Part shown: positions 20,969-30,479 of the stretch, one piece after another | How the letters are laid out: every line of letters starts with the position of its first letter | How positions within the stretch are numbered: position 1 is the first letter of the stretch | From: Oscillospiraceae bacterium | GTDB lineage: Bacteria > Bacillota > Clostridia > Oscillospirales > Oscillospiraceae | Assembly (NCBI GenBank): GCA_021768185.1 | Contig: JAETNP010000028.1 | Span: forward strand, 1 to 33,395 | Direction of reading: 5' to 3' | Length of the DNA stretch: 33,395 bases | Translations under genes and position numbers: made by a program | Notes under the pieces: generated by a model | Databases searched by the model: none | What the model saw: only the letters and a program-made list of their open reading frames with translations | What the model was told of the DNA's origin: nothing

Positions 20969-23158
20969 ATGAGCATTTCATTTTACCAGGAGGAGCGGGT
21001 ATTCCGTCTGGATACCCCCGGCTCCACCTACCTGATTGCCCTTGTGGACGAGCCCGGCTTCCTGGGGCATATGTACTATGGCCGGAGGATTCCGGATGCC
21101 GACATGCGCCACCTGCTGCGTCTGGACCCGTCCCAGCCCCCCTTTCCCCTGCGCGCCGACCAGACGTCCTTTCTTGACGAGCTGCCCACGGAGTACTCCG
21201 GCTGCGGCCTGGGGGACTACCGGGAGAGCTGTCTGCGCGTGGAGACGGAGGAGGGCTTCCGGGCCTGTAACCTCACCTACCTGTCCCACGCCATCCACGC
21301 CGGCAAACCGGCCCTGCCGGGCCTGCCCTCCACCCGGGGCGGCGAGGCGGACTGCTCCACCCTGGAGCTGGTCTGTCAGGACGAGGCCCTGGGGCTGGAG
21401 GTCCATCTGTACTACACCGCCTATGAATCCTTGGACGCCGTCTGCCGCAGCGCCCGGATCGTGAACCGGGGAGAGAAACCTGTGACGCTCACCGCCGCCC
21501 TCTCCGCCTGCCTGGATATGGACAACCGGGACTTTGACCTCATCACCCTCCACGGCAGCTGGGGCTACGAGCGGATGATCCAGCGTCAGAAGCTGGGCTG
21601 GGGGAAGCAGGGCGTATCCTCCAAGCGGGGCATCTCCTCCCACGCGGCGCAGCCCTTCCTGGCCCTGGCGGAGCATGACGCCAACCAGGAGCACGGCCAG
21701 GTCTACGCCATGAACCTGGTCTACTCCGGCAACTTCCTGGCCCAGGCGGAGATGACGCAGCAGGAGTACCTGCGGGCGGTCATCGGCATCCACCCTGAGG
21801 GCTTCGGCTGGAAGCTGGACCCCGGGGAGAGCTTCCAGACCCCGGAGGCGGTGCTTGTGTACTCCTCCCGCGGCCTGGACGGCATGACCCACACCTTCCA
21901 CGACCTGTACCGGGACCACCTCATCCGGGAGCCCTGGCGGAACCGCCCCCGGCCCTCCCTGGTAAACAACTGGGAGGCCACCTACTTCGACTTCGATACG
22001 GACAAGCTTCTGGACATCGCCCGCACCGCCGCTGCCCGGGGCATCGAGATGCTGGTGCTGGACGACGGCTGGTTCGGCTGCCGGAACACGGACAACAACA
22101 GTCTGGGCGACTGGTTCGTCAACGAGAAGAAGCTCCCCGGCGGGTTGAAATATCTGGCGGACGAGATCAATAAGCTGGGAATGAAATTCGGCTTGTGGGT
22201 GGAGCCGGAGATGGTGTCCCCCAACTCCGACCTCTACCGGGCCCATCCGGACTACGCCCTCCAGATCCCGGGCCGGAAGCCCATGGAGGCCCGGCACCAG
22301 CTGGTGCTGGACATCTCCCGCCCCGAGGTCCGGGAGTGCGTGTACGCCCAGCTGAAAGCGGTGCTGTCCTCCGCCCACATCGAGTACGTAAAATGGGACA
22401 TGAACCGCACCCTCACCGACGCGGCCAGCTTCTGCCTGGAGGCGGACCGCCAGGGGGAGCTGTTCCACCGCTATGTCCTGGGGGTCTACGAGCTCCAGGA
22501 GCGCCTGCTGACGGACTTCCCCGGGCTGCTGCTGGAGAACTGCTGCAGCGGCGGCGGGCGGTTCGACCCGGGGATGCTGTACTACAGCCCCCAGATCTGG
22601 ACCTCCGACAACACCGACGCCATCGACCGCCTGCGCATTCAGGAGGGCACGGCCCTCATTTACCCGCCGTCCACCATGGGGGCCCACGTGGCCGCCTGCC
22701 CCAGCCATACCAACGGCCGGACGACCCCCTTCGCCACCCGGGGGCTGGTGTCCCTGCCGGGGTGCTTCGGCTATGAGCTGGACCTGACCAAGCTGACAGA
22801 GGAGGAATTGGACCTGATCCCCGGCCAGCTGGAGAACTACCGCAAATACGGCCCCGTGTTCCACGACGGCGACTACTATCGTCTGGCCTCCTACGGCGAG
22901 AACGGCGAGTACGACGCCCTGATGGCCGTCAGCAAGGACAAGAAGACCGCCGTACTGGACTATGTCCACGTCATGAGCCGCCAGCGGCGGCGGAGCGTGC
23001 TGCTGCCCCTGCGGGGACTGGATGAGGAGAAGCTCTACCACTCCAGCGAGACCGGCGAGGTCCGCTCCGGCGCGGCGTGGATGTACGGCGGGATGGTCAT
23101 GCCCTGCATGACCGGAGACTTTACCGGAAAACTGATCGTTTTGGAGGCAGTGCAATGA
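20969..23158 (+). CDS. GH36 alpha-galactosidase
   Basis: 729 residues, the same length as the Geobacillus AgaA/AgaB enzymes. An N-terminal beta-sandwich (1-330) precedes the barrel: EMLVLDDGWFGCRNTDNN, KFGLWVEPEMVSPNSDLY, nucleophile Asp477 in VKWDMNR, the CCSGGGRFD loop and acid/base Asp547 in WTSDNTDAIDR. It removes terminal alpha-1,6-galactose from raffinose-type sugars or galactosides. No signal peptide, so it acts on imported substrate. GGGAGG lies at good spacing before the ATG. The stop overlaps the beta-galactosidase start (ATGA). Confidence 0.95.
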   Translation: MSISFYQEERVFRLDTPGSTYLIALVDEPGFLGHMYYGRRIPDADMRHLLRLDPSQPPFPLRADQTSFLDELPTEYSGCGLGDYRESCLRVETEEGFRACNLTYLSHAIHAGKPALPGLPSTRGGEADCSTLELVCQDEALGLEVHLYYTAYESLDAVCRSARIVNRGEKPVTLTAALSACLDMDNRDFDLITLHGSWGYERMIQRQKLGWGKQGVSSKRGISSHAAQPFLALAEHDANQEHGQVYAMNLVYSGNFLAQAEMTQQEYLRAVIGIHPEGFGWKLDPGESFQTPEAVLVYSSRGLDGMTHTFHDLYRDHLIREPWRNRPRPSLVNNWEATYFDFDTDKLLDIARTAAARGIEMLVLDDGWFGCRNTDNNSLGDWFVNEKKLPGGLKYLADEINKLGMKFGLWVEPEMVSPNSDLYRAHPDYALQIPGRKPMEARHQLVLDISRPEVRECVYAQLKAVLSSAHIEYVKWDMNRTLTDAASFCLEADRQGELFHRYVLGVYELQERLLTDFPGLLLENCCSGGGRFDPGMLYYSPQIWTSDNTDAIDRLRIQEGTALIYPPSTMGAHVAACPSHTNGRTTPFATRGLVSLPGCFGYELDLTKLTEEELDLIPGQLENYRKYGPVFHDGDYYRLASYGENGEYDALMAVSKDKKTAVLDYVHVMSRQRRRSVLLPLRGLDEEKLYHSSETGEVRSGAAWMYGGMVMPCMTGDFTGKLIVLEAVQ

Positions 23159-26100
23159 AGGAATTCAATTACGAACTGACCAAATCCCCGGAATTCTTCC
23201 AGGACAACCGGGAAGCGCCCCACTCCGACCACCTCTATTCCCTCTCAGACGGAGGCCCCTCCCGCTTTTCCCTCAGCGGGGACTGGTACTTCCATTACGC
23301 GGAGAACTACGCCGGGACCGTGCCGGATTTCTTCGCCGCCGGGGTGGACTGCCGGGGCTGGGACGTGCTCCCCGTTCCCTCCCATCCCCAGCTCCATGGC
23401 TATGGACGTCCCCAGTACGTGAACGTCCAATATCCCTGGGACGGCTGCGAGGACGTGAAGCCGGGGCAGGTACCGGAGAAATTCAACCCGGTATCAAGCT
23501 ATGTAAAGTATTTCACCCTGCCGGAGCGAATGGCGAGAATGCGGATCTTCGTCTCCTTCCAGGGGGCGGAGAGCGGTCTCGCGGTGTGGTGCAACGGCCA
23601 TTACGTGGGCTACGGGGAGGACGGCTTCACCCCCTCGGAGTTTGAGCTGACGGACTATCTGGTCCCCGGGGAGAACAAGCTGGCCGCCCAGGTGTTCCAA
23701 TACACCAACGCCAGCTGGATGGAGGACCAGGATTTCTTCCGTTTCTCCGGAATCTTCCGGGACGTGTTCCTGTACGCCGTTCCGGCGGTCCATATCCGGG
23801 ACATGAAGATCACCACGCCCCTCAGCGGCGATTTCGCCTCCGGCGAGGTCCGGGTGGCCCTGGAAACCCTTGGCGAGGGCCATGCCTCCTTCAGCCTGTA
23901 CGATGGGAAGCGGCAGATTGCGGGCGCCAGCATCTCCTTCCCGGCGGAGCGGGAGGCCGTCCTGCCGGTGGACTGCCCCAGGCTCTGGAACGCGGAAAAG
24001 CCCTTCTTATACGATCTGTCCATCGAGGTTTTTGACGCCTCCGGCAGCCTGACGGAGACGGTATGGGAGACGGTGGGCCTGCGCCGCTTTGAGATCAAAA
24101 ACGGCATCATGCTCCTCAACGGCAGGCGCATCCGCTTCAACGGGACGAACCGCCACGAGTTCTCCTCCCGCACGGGCCGCTGCGTCACCGAGGCGGAAAC
24201 CGAGCTGGACATCCGCACCATGAAGCAGAACAACATCAACGCCATCCGCACCAGCCACTACCCCAACCAGAGCTTCTTCTACCGGCTGTGCGACAAGTAC
24301 GGCATGTACGTCATCGACGAGATGAACCTGGAGTCCCACGGCTGCTGGGAGATGCGGGACCGGAACCTGATTCCCCGGGAGGACCACATCCCCGGGAGCC
24401 TCCCCCAGTGGCGGGCGGCGGTGGTGGCCCGGGCGGAGGCCATGCTCCGCCGGGACCGGAACCGGCCCAGCGTGCTCATCTGGTCCTGCGGCAACGAGTC
24501 CGCGGGCGGGGACAATATCCTGGCGGCGTCCGACTATTTCCACTCCATGGACACCCGCCCCGTCCACTACGAGAGCCTGCACCAGGACCCGGAGTATGCC
24601 AAAACCAGCGACATTTTCAGCAGCATGTACTGGTCCGCCGAGAGCCTCCGCTCGGCGCTGGAGAAGGACTCCTCCCGGCCCGCCATCTCCTGCGAGTACG
24701 CCCACGCCATGGGCAGCTCCTTCGGCGGGCAGGACGTGTATATCCGCCTGACGGACGAGGTGCCCTCCTATCAGGGCGGGTTCATCTGGGACTACATTGA
24801 TCAGGCCGTCACCAGGAAGGACCGCTACGGCCTGTGCTACCAGGGCTGCGGCGGCGACTTTGACGACCGCCCCCACGACGGCAATTTCAGCGGCGACGGC
24901 ATCGTGGACAGCCTCAACCGCGCCCCCACCCCCAAGATGCAGGAGGTCAAGTACCTCTATCAGAACCTCCAGATCCACATCTCCGACGGAAACGTGGAGA
25001 TCGTCAACCGCAGCCTCTTCACCGGCAGCGGGGAGTTCGACTGCGTGGTCCGGCTGTACCGGGAGGGCGTTCTGGTATCGGAGGCCCCCCTGGAGACCGC
25101 CGTCCCGCCGGAGGAGCGCCGGACCTATCCCCTGCCCCTGTGGCCGGAGGCGCTGGACACGGAGTACGCGGTGATCGTCTCCTTCCGGCTGCGCCGGGAT
25201 GAGCTCTGGGCGAAGAAGGGCCACGAGGTGGCCTTCGGCCAGTGGTCCGGCGGCAAGCTGCCCTGTCCCGCCCACCCGGACGAGGCTCCGGAGGTCATCG
25301 ACGGCGCCTGGAACCTGGGCGTCCGGGGGAAGGACTTCCACATTCTCTTCTCCAAGACCATGGGCGGGATGATCTCCTACCGCTATCACGGCCGGGAGAT
25401 GCTGAAAACCATGCTGGTCCCCAGCTTCTGGCGGGCCCCCACGGACAACGACCGGGGCTGCAAGGCCCCCATCCGGTACGCCCAGTGGAAGCTGGCCAGC
25501 CTCTACCCGGTGAACCAGAACCCCGACGGGCTGAAGCCCGGTGAGCAGAGCTGGAGCATCCGGAAGGGGGACAACTGGGTGGAAATGACCTATCTCTACC
25601 AGATGCCCACCACCCCCGCGGCCTCCTGCCGTCTGTCCTTCCGGGTGTTTGCCGACGGCACCGTGGAGACAACCCTGTTCTCCGACGCGCCCAAGGTGCT
25701 GGGCCCCGCGCCGGAGTTCGGCGTGACGCTGAAAATGGACGCGGACTTCCACCGCCTGCGCTGGTACGGCCCCGGCCCGGAGGCCACCTATTGGGACCGG
25801 CAGTCCGGCGGGAAGCTGGGCGTCTGGGAGACCACAGCGGAGGACAGCCTGGCCCCCTACCTGAAACCCCAGGAGTGCGGGAATCACACCGGCGTCCGCT
25901 GGGCCGCCGTCACCGACGAGGACGGTCTGGGGCTGCTGTTCGAGGGCGATGAGATGAACTTCTCCGCCCTGCCCTGGACGCCCCACGAGCTGGAAAACGC
26001 CGCCCATCCCCACGAGCTGCCCGCCGTCCACTACACGGTGATCCGGGCCTCCGCCATGCAGATGGGCCTGGGCGGGGACGACAGCTGGGGCGCGAAGCCC

Positions 26101-26169
26101 CGTCCGGAGTACCTGCTGCCGGCGGAGGAGATGACCTTCCGGTTCCGCTTCCGGGGCATCGGTGGTTAA
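23155..26169 (+). CDS. lacZ: GH2 beta-galactosidase, LacZ type
   Basis: 1,004 residues in the five-domain LacZ layout: sugar-binding domain (about 30-200, with FQGAESGLAVWCNGHYVGY), two immunoglobulin-like domains, the central barrel and the C-terminal beta-galactosidase small-chain domain (from about 730, with WRAPTDNDRG). Catalytic residues: acid/base Glu448 in WSCGNES and nucleophile Glu514 in SCEYAHAMG. The metal/substrate segment RTSHYPN is present. It hydrolyses lactose and beta-galactosides in the cytoplasm. Translation is coupled to the GH36 gene by a 4-base overlap. GGAGG precedes the ATG within the upstream gene. Confidence 0.95.
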   Translation: MKEFNYELTKSPEFFQDNREAPHSDHLYSLSDGGPSRFSLSGDWYFHYAENYAGTVPDFFAAGVDCRGWDVLPVPSHPQLHGYGRPQYVNVQYPWDGCEDVKPGQVPEKFNPVSSYVKYFTLPERMARMRIFVSFQGAESGLAVWCNGHYVGYGEDGFTPSEFELTDYLVPGENKLAAQVFQYTNASWMEDQDFFRFSGIFRDVFLYAVPAVHIRDMKITTPLSGDFASGEVRVALETLGEGHASFSLYDGKRQIAGASISFPAEREAVLPVDCPRLWNAEKPFLYDLSIEVFDASGSLTETVWETVGLRRFEIKNGIMLLNGRRIRFNGTNRHEFSSRTGRCVTEAETELDIRTMKQNNINAIRTSHYPNQSFFYRLCDKYGMYVIDEMNLESHGCWEMRDRNLIPREDHIPGSLPQWRAAVVARAEAMLRRDRNRPSVLIWSCGNESAGGDNILAASDYFHSMDTRPVHYESLHQDPEYAKTSDIFSSMYWSAESLRSALEKDSSRPAISCEYAHAMGSSFGGQDVYIRLTDEVPSYQGGFIWDYIDQAVTRKDRYGLCYQGCGGDFDDRPHDGNFSGDGIVDSLNRAPTPKMQEVKYLYQNLQIHISDGNVEIVNRSLFTGSGEFDCVVRLYREGVLVSEAPLETAVPPEERRTYPLPLWPEALDTEYAVIVSFRLRRDELWAKKGHEVAFGQWSGGKLPCPAHPDEAPEVIDGAWNLGVRGKDFHILFSKTMGGMISYRYHGREMLKTMLVPSFWRAPTDNDRGCKAPIRYAQWKLASLYPVNQNPDGLKPGEQSWSIRKGDNWVEMTYLYQMPTTPAASCRLSFRVFADGTVETTLFSDAPKVLGPAPEFGVTLKMDADFHRLRWYGPGPEATYWDRQSGGKLGVWETTAEDSLAPYLKPQECGNHTGVRWAAVTDEDGLGLLFEGDEMNFSALPWTPHELENAAHPHELPAVHYTVIRASAMQMGLGGDDSWGAKPRPEYLLPAEEMTFRFRFRGIGG

Positions 26170-26170
26170 T

Positions 26171-26932
26171 ATGGATCGTGGACTTGTGATCGTCAGCTTC
26201 GGCACCAGCGTCCCGGAGGCCCGCAGGGCCGTCACGGCGGTGGAGGAGGCGCTGGGACGCTCCGCCTCCGGCTGGGAGACGGTCCGGGCCTTCACCAGCC
26301 CCACCATCCGGCGCATTCTCGCCGGGCGGGGGGAGGAGGTCCCCAGTTTGACGGAGGCCCTGGAGCATCTGCGCTCCAGGGGCGTCAGGCGGGCTGCCGT
26401 GCAGCCCACCCACCTGCTCTACGGCTTTGAGTACGATAAGCTCCGGGCAGAGGCGGAGGCTCTCTCCGGCGGATTCGACGCCTTGACCGTGGGCCGCCCC
26501 CTGCTGGCGGACACGGCGGACCTCCGGCGCTTTGCCGCCGGGCTCAGCGAGGCCTTCCCGCCGGAGGACGGCGGGGCGGTGGTCCTCATGGGCCACGGCA
26601 CGGAGCACTTTGCCAACGCGGTCTATCCCGCCCTCCAGACCGGGCTCCGGCTGGCGGGCCGGGAGGACATGCTGGTGGGCACCGTGGAGGGCTGGCCCGC
26701 CCTAGAGGACGTGGTCCGGCAGCTGGCGGCGGGAGGCCCCCGGCATGTCCGGCTGGTCCCCCTGATGCTGGTGGCCGGGGAGCACGCCCGCAGCGACATG
26801 GCGGGCGGCTGGAGGCGCCGCCTGGAGGAGGCGGGCCATACCGTGGAATGCAGCTTCACCGGCCTGGGGGAGCTTCCCTGGGTGCAGGAGATGTACCGGG
26901 AGCGCTTGGTAAAGCTGCTGGAGGAATTCTAG
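26171..26932 (+). CDS. cbiK: Sirohydrochlorin cobaltochelatase CbiK
   Basis: 253 residues. The opening LVIVSFGTSVPEAR and the second-half VVLMGHGTEHFAN (metal His) and LVAGEHARSDMAG (second metal His) identify the class II chelatase that inserts Co2+ into sirohydrochlorin for anaerobic cobalamin synthesis. The protein has two similar halves. The ATG at 26171 follows the beta-galactosidase stop by one base; an in-frame GTG at 26162 is possible. No other cobalamin gene is in the window, so its place at the end of a galactosidase operon is odd. A strong terminator ends the operon. Confidence 0.9.
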   Translation: MDRGLVIVSFGTSVPEARRAVTAVEEALGRSASGWETVRAFTSPTIRRILAGRGEEVPSLTEALEHLRSRGVRRAAVQPTHLLYGFEYDKLRAEAEALSGGFDALTVGRPLLADTADLRRFAAGLSEAFPPEDGGAVVLMGHGTEHFANAVYPALQTGLRLAGREDMLVGTVEGWPALEDVVRQLAAGGPRHVRLVPLMLVAGEHARSDMAGGWRRRLEEAGHTVECSFTGLGELPWVQEMYRERLVKLLEEF

Positions 26933-26950
26933 GCAATTATAGACGGAAAG

Positions 26951-26982
26951 GACGCCGCCCCAATTGGGCGGCGTCCTTTTTT
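26951..26982 (+). terminator. Strong intrinsic terminator between cbiK and rny
   Basis: GACGCCGCCC pairs perfectly with GGGCGGCGTC across a 5-base loop and is followed by CTTTTTT. It can also serve the convergent rny gene, whose stop is 3 bases away, but with a weaker U-run on that side. Confidence 0.9.
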
Positions 26983-26985
26983 GTA

Positions 26986-28551
26986 CTATTTCGCGTACTC
27001 GACAACTTTGGTCTCCCGGATGACGTGGACCTTGATCTGTCCGGGATACTCCAGCTCGCTCTCGATCTTCTTGGCCAGGTCCCGGGCCAGGATGACCATC
27101 TGGTCCTCGCTGACCTGCTCGGGCCGGACCATGACCCGGACCTCCCGGCCCGCCTGGATGGCGTAGCTCTTCTCCACGCCGGGGTGGGTGCCGGTGATCT
27201 CCTCCAGTTTCTCCAGACGCTTGATATAGTTCTCCAGATTCTCCCGCCGGGCGCCGGGACGGGCGGCGCTCACCGCGTCCGCCGCCTGGACCAGGCAGGC
27301 CACCAGGGTCTTGCACTCCACGTCGCCGTGGTGGGCCTGGATGGCGTTGAGGATGTCCTCTTTTTCCTTGTACTTCCGGCAGAACTCCACGCCCAGGTTC
27401 ACATGGGTGCCCTCGTACTCGTGGTCCAGGGCCTTGCCGATGTCGTGGAGCAGGCCCGCCCGCTTGGCGGCATGGACGTCCAGGCCCAGTTCCGAGGCCA
27501 TGAGGCCCGCGATATGGCTGACCTCGATGGAGTGCTGGAGGACGTTCTGGCCGTAGCTGGTGCGGTAGTGGAGGCGGCCCAGCATCTTCTGGACCTCCGG
27601 GTGCAGGCCCCGGACGCCGGTCTCAAAGGCGGCGCGCTCGCCCTCGCTCTTGATGACGGCGTCCACCTCCCGCTTGGCCTTCTCCACCATCTCCTCGATG
27701 TGGGTGGGGTGGATACGCCCGTCGGCGATGAGCTTCTCCAGGGCCACCCGGGCCACCTCCCGGCGCACGGGCTCGAAGCAGGAGACGGTGATGGCCTCCG
27801 GCGTGTCGTCAATGATGAGGTCTACACCGGTGAGGGTTTCAATGGTCCGGATGTTACGGCCCTCCCGGCCGATGATGCGTCCCTTCATCTCGTCATTGGG
27901 CAGGGGAACCACACTGACGGTAATCTCGGACGCGTGGTCGGCGGCGCAGCGCTGGATGGCGGTAGCGACGATCTCCTTGGCTCGCTGGTCGGCCTCCTCC
28001 TTGGCGCGTGCTTCGATCTCCTTGATTTTCAGGGCTGTTTCATGGGTGACCTCGCCCTCCACCTGGGAGATCAGGTACTGCTTGGCCTCCTCCACGGTAA
28101 AGCCGGAAATGCGCTCCAGCATTTCGGTCTGACTGCGCTTGATGAGGTCGATCTCCTCCTGGGCCTTGTCGGCGGCGGCGTGCTTTGCGGCCAGCGCCTC
28201 CTCCTTCTTCTCGATGTTCTCGGTCTTGCGATCCAGATTTTCTTCCTTCTGCTGCAGACGGCGTTCCTGCTTCTGCAGGTCGGCCCGGCGGCTTTTTTCT
28301 TCCTTCTCGTACTCGGCGCGGCTTTGCAGAATTTCTTCCTTCGCCTCCAGCAGGGCTTCCCGCTTCTTTCCCTCGGAAGCCTTGATGGCCTCGTTGATGA
28401 TGCGGCGGGCCTCCTCCTCCGCGCCGGAGATCTCCCGCTCGGCAAATTTCTTGCGGTGGATCTGCCCGGCGATAAAGCAGCCGATACATGCCAGGATCGC
28501 GACCACAACAAAGAGAATGACCCAGATGAGGTCAATTCCTAATTGTGGCAT
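26986..28551 (-). CDS. rny: Ribonuclease Y
   Basis: 521 residues, the usual length. An N-terminal membrane anchor (about 8-28, [20 protein letters not shown]) is followed by a long coiled coil (30-190), a KH RNA-binding domain ([15 protein letters not shown]) and an HD domain ([15 protein letters not shown]) with the metal-binding HD pair. It is the membrane-bound endoribonuclease that starts mRNA turnover in Firmicutes. It has its own promoter and a 131-base leader with a perfect hairpin. GGAGGAG precedes the ATG. Confidence 0.97.
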   Translation of the reverse strand: MPQLGIDLIWVILFVVVAILACIGCFIAGQIHRKKFAEREISGAEEEARRIINEAIKASEGKKREALLEAKEEILQSRAEYEKEEKSRRADLQKQERRLQQKEENLDRKTENIEKKEEALAAKHAAADKAQEEIDLIKRSQTEMLERISGFTVEEAKQYLISQVEGEVTHETALKIKEIEARAKEEADQRAKEIVATAIQRCAADHASEITVSVVPLPNDEMKGRIIGREGRNIRTIETLTGVDLIIDDTPEAITVSCFEPVRREVARVALEKLIADGRIHPTHIEEMVEKAKREVDAVIKSEGERAAFETGVRGLHPEVQKMLGRLHYRTSYGQNVLQHSIEVSHIAGLMASELGLDVHAAKRAGLLHDIGKALDHEYEGTHVNLGVEFCRKYKEKEDILNAIQAHHGDVECKTLVACLVQAADAVSAARPGARRENLENYIKRLEKLEEITGTHPGVEKSYAIQAGREVRVMVRPEQVSEDQMVILARDLAKKIESELEYPGQIKVHVIRETKVVEYAK

Positions 28552-28638
28552 GGGATGCTTCTCCTCCTGTTTTTACTTTTTGCTCTATGGAATGGGGGTT
28601 TTTGCTTGTCCGGCGGACTGCGCCGGGCCTGGAAATAA

Positions 28639-28666
28639 TCGGCGGATACCCCTTTTTATCCGCCGA
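28639..28666 (-). other. Perfect hairpin in the rny leader
   Basis: TCGGCGGATA pairs fully with TATCCGCCGA (10 bp, loop of 8) about 15-40 bases after the predicted start of transcription, followed on the minus strand by TTATTT. It could protect the 5' end, act as a weak attenuator, or be a self-cleavage target for RNase Y feedback. Confidence 0.5.
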
Positions 28667-28681
28667 CAAAAATCCTATTCA

Positions 28682-28711
28682 ATAATACTCGCTCCACCCC
28701 CGTTCTGTCAA
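28682..28711 (-). promoter_or_regulatory. Sigma-A promoter of rny
   Basis: On the minus strand TTGACA (28706-28711), 18 bases, TATTAT (28682-28687). The -35 directly abuts the U-run of the upstream terminator. Confidence 0.75.
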
Positions 28712-28750
28712 GCAAAAAGAACACGCCGCGGAAAACAATTTTCCGCGGCG
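28711..28750 (-). terminator. Intrinsic terminator of the DUF1538 operon
   Basis: A 12-bp stem (28724-28735 with 28739-28750, loop CAA) starts 6 bases after the flavoprotein stop; on the minus strand TGTTCTTTTTGC follows. Confidence 0.85.
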
Positions 28751-28756
28751 CGCATA

Positions 28757-29785
28757 TTATCCTCCCACGATCCGGCGGGCAAAGGCCGCCCCCCGCTCCG
28801 CTACGCCGGGGAGTCTCATCAGGCTTCCCTTCTCGTTGGCGGTCTCCATCATGCAGAAATTGGGCGGCAGATAGAAGCTCTTGTTCATGTTCAGCCCGCT
28901 GATCAGCTGCCGGGCCAGCAGGTCGCCTCCGGAGTATCCGGAGACGATGAGGCCGTAGAGCCGCTTGTCGTAGAACCGGCTCTGCCGGAACAGGGCCGTC
29001 AGACGGTTGACGAAGGCCGTCAGGTTGGCCGACAGCGCGTCGTTATAGTTGGCACACAGCATCACCAGCGTATCGCACCGGCGTACGGCGGGGAACACCT
29101 CCTCCACCATGGGCCCGCCGTAGAAGCACTTCCCCTGCCCGCCGAAGTGGAGGCAGGCGGTGTAGGCGCAGCCGTTGCAGTCCGCCACGGCGCCGTTGAG
29201 CAGGCACAGCTCCTGGACCTCCACACTCTCCGGCAGGTTCCGCCGGACCAGTTCCCATAAAGCCAGGGTGTTGCTGGTGGACCGGGAGGAGGCGTGGAGT
29301 GCCAGCAGCCGCCCCACCGGCGGCGGTCCCTCCCACGCCAGCAGCCGGCCAATGAGCTCCTCCGCCGCCAGGCGGAAAGCGGACGCCTCGTCGGTGCCGT
29401 AGATCTCCGCCTGGACCCGGAAGTTCCGGAGAGACCCGGTGGCCTCCACCAGGGGCCGCCCCAGGAAGGCACACCCGGCCAGATTGGCTGCCAGCACCAG
29501 ATCCCGGGCCACGCCCTTGGTATAGAGCTCCCCCTCCCCGGTAACCACGATCCCGGCGGTGCAACCCGTCAGCCGTTTGTCCCCCCGGCGGAGGGCGGAG
29601 AGCATCCGGTAATAGGCCTCGCTGCATCCGCTCCCGTCCAGCGCCACGGCGAAGAGCACCTTCTCCCCCGCCGCCAGGTCCAGCTCCTCCGGCCCCAGCC
29701 AGCGGCAGTCCCGGGGCAGCAGCGGCTCCAGCAGGCGGCGCAGCTTCCCGCTGTAGGGCGGGTTTTCAGGGAAAATAACGACCAT
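28757..29785 (-). CDS. Flavodoxin-fold NAD(P)H-dependent oxidoreductase / iron-sulfur flavoprotein-like, two domains
   Basis: 342 residues. The C-terminal half (about 158-342) is an FMN-reductase-type flavodoxin fold: LALHASSRSTSNTLALWEL is the FMN-phosphate loop, DCNGCAYTACLHFGGQGKC is the cysteine cluster of iron-sulfur flavoproteins, and LVMLCANYNDALSANLTAFV completes the FMN site. The N-terminal half (VLFAVALDGSGCSEAY and later TGCTAGIVVTG) looks like a degenerate copy of the same fold. An electron-transfer or quinone-reductase role is likely; the partner is unknown. It is the last gene of the DUF1538 operon, its start overlapping the previous stop by one base. Confidence 0.75.
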   Translation of the reverse strand: MVVIFPENPPYSGKLRRLLEPLLPRDCRWLGPEELDLAAGEKVLFAVALDGSGCSEAYYRMLSALRRGDKRLTGCTAGIVVTGEGELYTKGVARDLVLAANLAGCAFLGRPLVEATGSLRNFRVQAEIYGTDEASAFRLAAEELIGRLLAWEGPPPVGRLLALHASSRSTSNTLALWELVRRNLPESVEVQELCLLNGAVADCNGCAYTACLHFGGQGKCFYGGPMVEEVFPAVRRCDTLVMLCANYNDALSANLTAFVNRLTALFRQSRFYDKRLYGLIVSGYSGGDLLARQLISGLNMNKSFYLPPNFCMMETANEKGSLMRLPGVAERGAAFARRIVGG

Positions 29786-30462
29786 CAGCTCAGGTGGACC
29801 AGCTGCTCCACGGCCACGGCGCTGACCATGGCCCCGGACTCGGTGCGCAGGCCGTGCTCCCGGCTGACAGCGTCCATAATTTTGCCGCGCAGCTCCGTGG
29901 GGACCACGATGAAGATCAGCTCCTTCTCCTCCTGGAGGGTGGTGATGCCGGAGGCCTGGGCGAAGCTCTCGTCCCCCGCCCAGCGGCCCCGGATGATGGT
30001 ACCCCCGCGGGCCCCCGCCTTCCGGGCGGTGTCCATCACCGCGTCCGTGTAGCCCTGGTTGACGGTGACCAGGATCATACTGGTTTTCTGCTGATTGTCC
30101 ATGCTTCCGCTCCCCTCGCTTTCCGATTTGGTTTTCAGGTCGATAAAAGCGGCCAGAAGGCTGCTTACAGCGGTCAACGGTATGGAAAAAGCGATGCCCC
30201 GGCTGGGGGCCGCCCCCCGCAGCTCGTCGTCCAGCCGCTCCAGCAGCGCGGCGGCGGCGGAGCGGGTGGTCATGCTCAGGATGATGTCCTTCTCCGAGCC
30301 CCCCAGGCCCAGGATGTCCAGGATCTCCGACGTGGCGGTGCCCAGGCCCTCAAAGCGGATGTGGGTGAAGACCTGATTCTTCTGGTAGAGCTTCACCAGT
30401 TTGCCGCCGCTGCCACGCTCCACGATGGACATGATGAGCGCCAGCTGTTCCGGTTTTTTCAT
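29785..30462 (-). CDS. PII-like signalling protein with two tandem domains
   Basis: 225 residues. The first domain (about 8-110) begins EQLALIMSIVERGSGGKLVKL; the second (about 120-225) begins KTSMILVTVNQGYTDAVMDT, with GARGGTIIRGRW and LIFIVVPTE, the core of GlnB/GlnK-like folds where effectors bind. Such PII-like proteins commonly accompany DUF1538 membrane proteins and probably regulate them, as GlnK does AmtB. The fusion of two units in one chain mirrors the doubled DUF1538 protein. GGGGGA precedes the ATG at 30462; longer in-frame extensions overlap the kinase gene and are not credible. Confidence 0.82.
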   Translation of the reverse strand: MKKPEQLALIMSIVERGSGGKLVKLYQKNQVFTHIRFEGLGTATSEILDILGLGGSEKDIILSMTTRSAAAALLERLDDELRGAAPSRGIAFSIPLTAVSSLLAAFIDLKTKSESEGSGSMDNQQKTSMILVTVNQGYTDAVMDTARKAGARGGTIIRGRWAGDESFAQASGITTLQEEKELIFIVVPTELRGKIMDAVSREHGLRTESGAMVSAVAVEQLVHLS

Positions 30463-30479
30463 AGATCGTTCTCCCCCGC

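Noticed and set aside
20978..26409. Long minus-strand open frames opposite the GH36 and GH2 genes
   Set aside because: Composition is that of a reversed GC-rich gene; no start context, and the plus strand carries unmistakable catalytic motifs.
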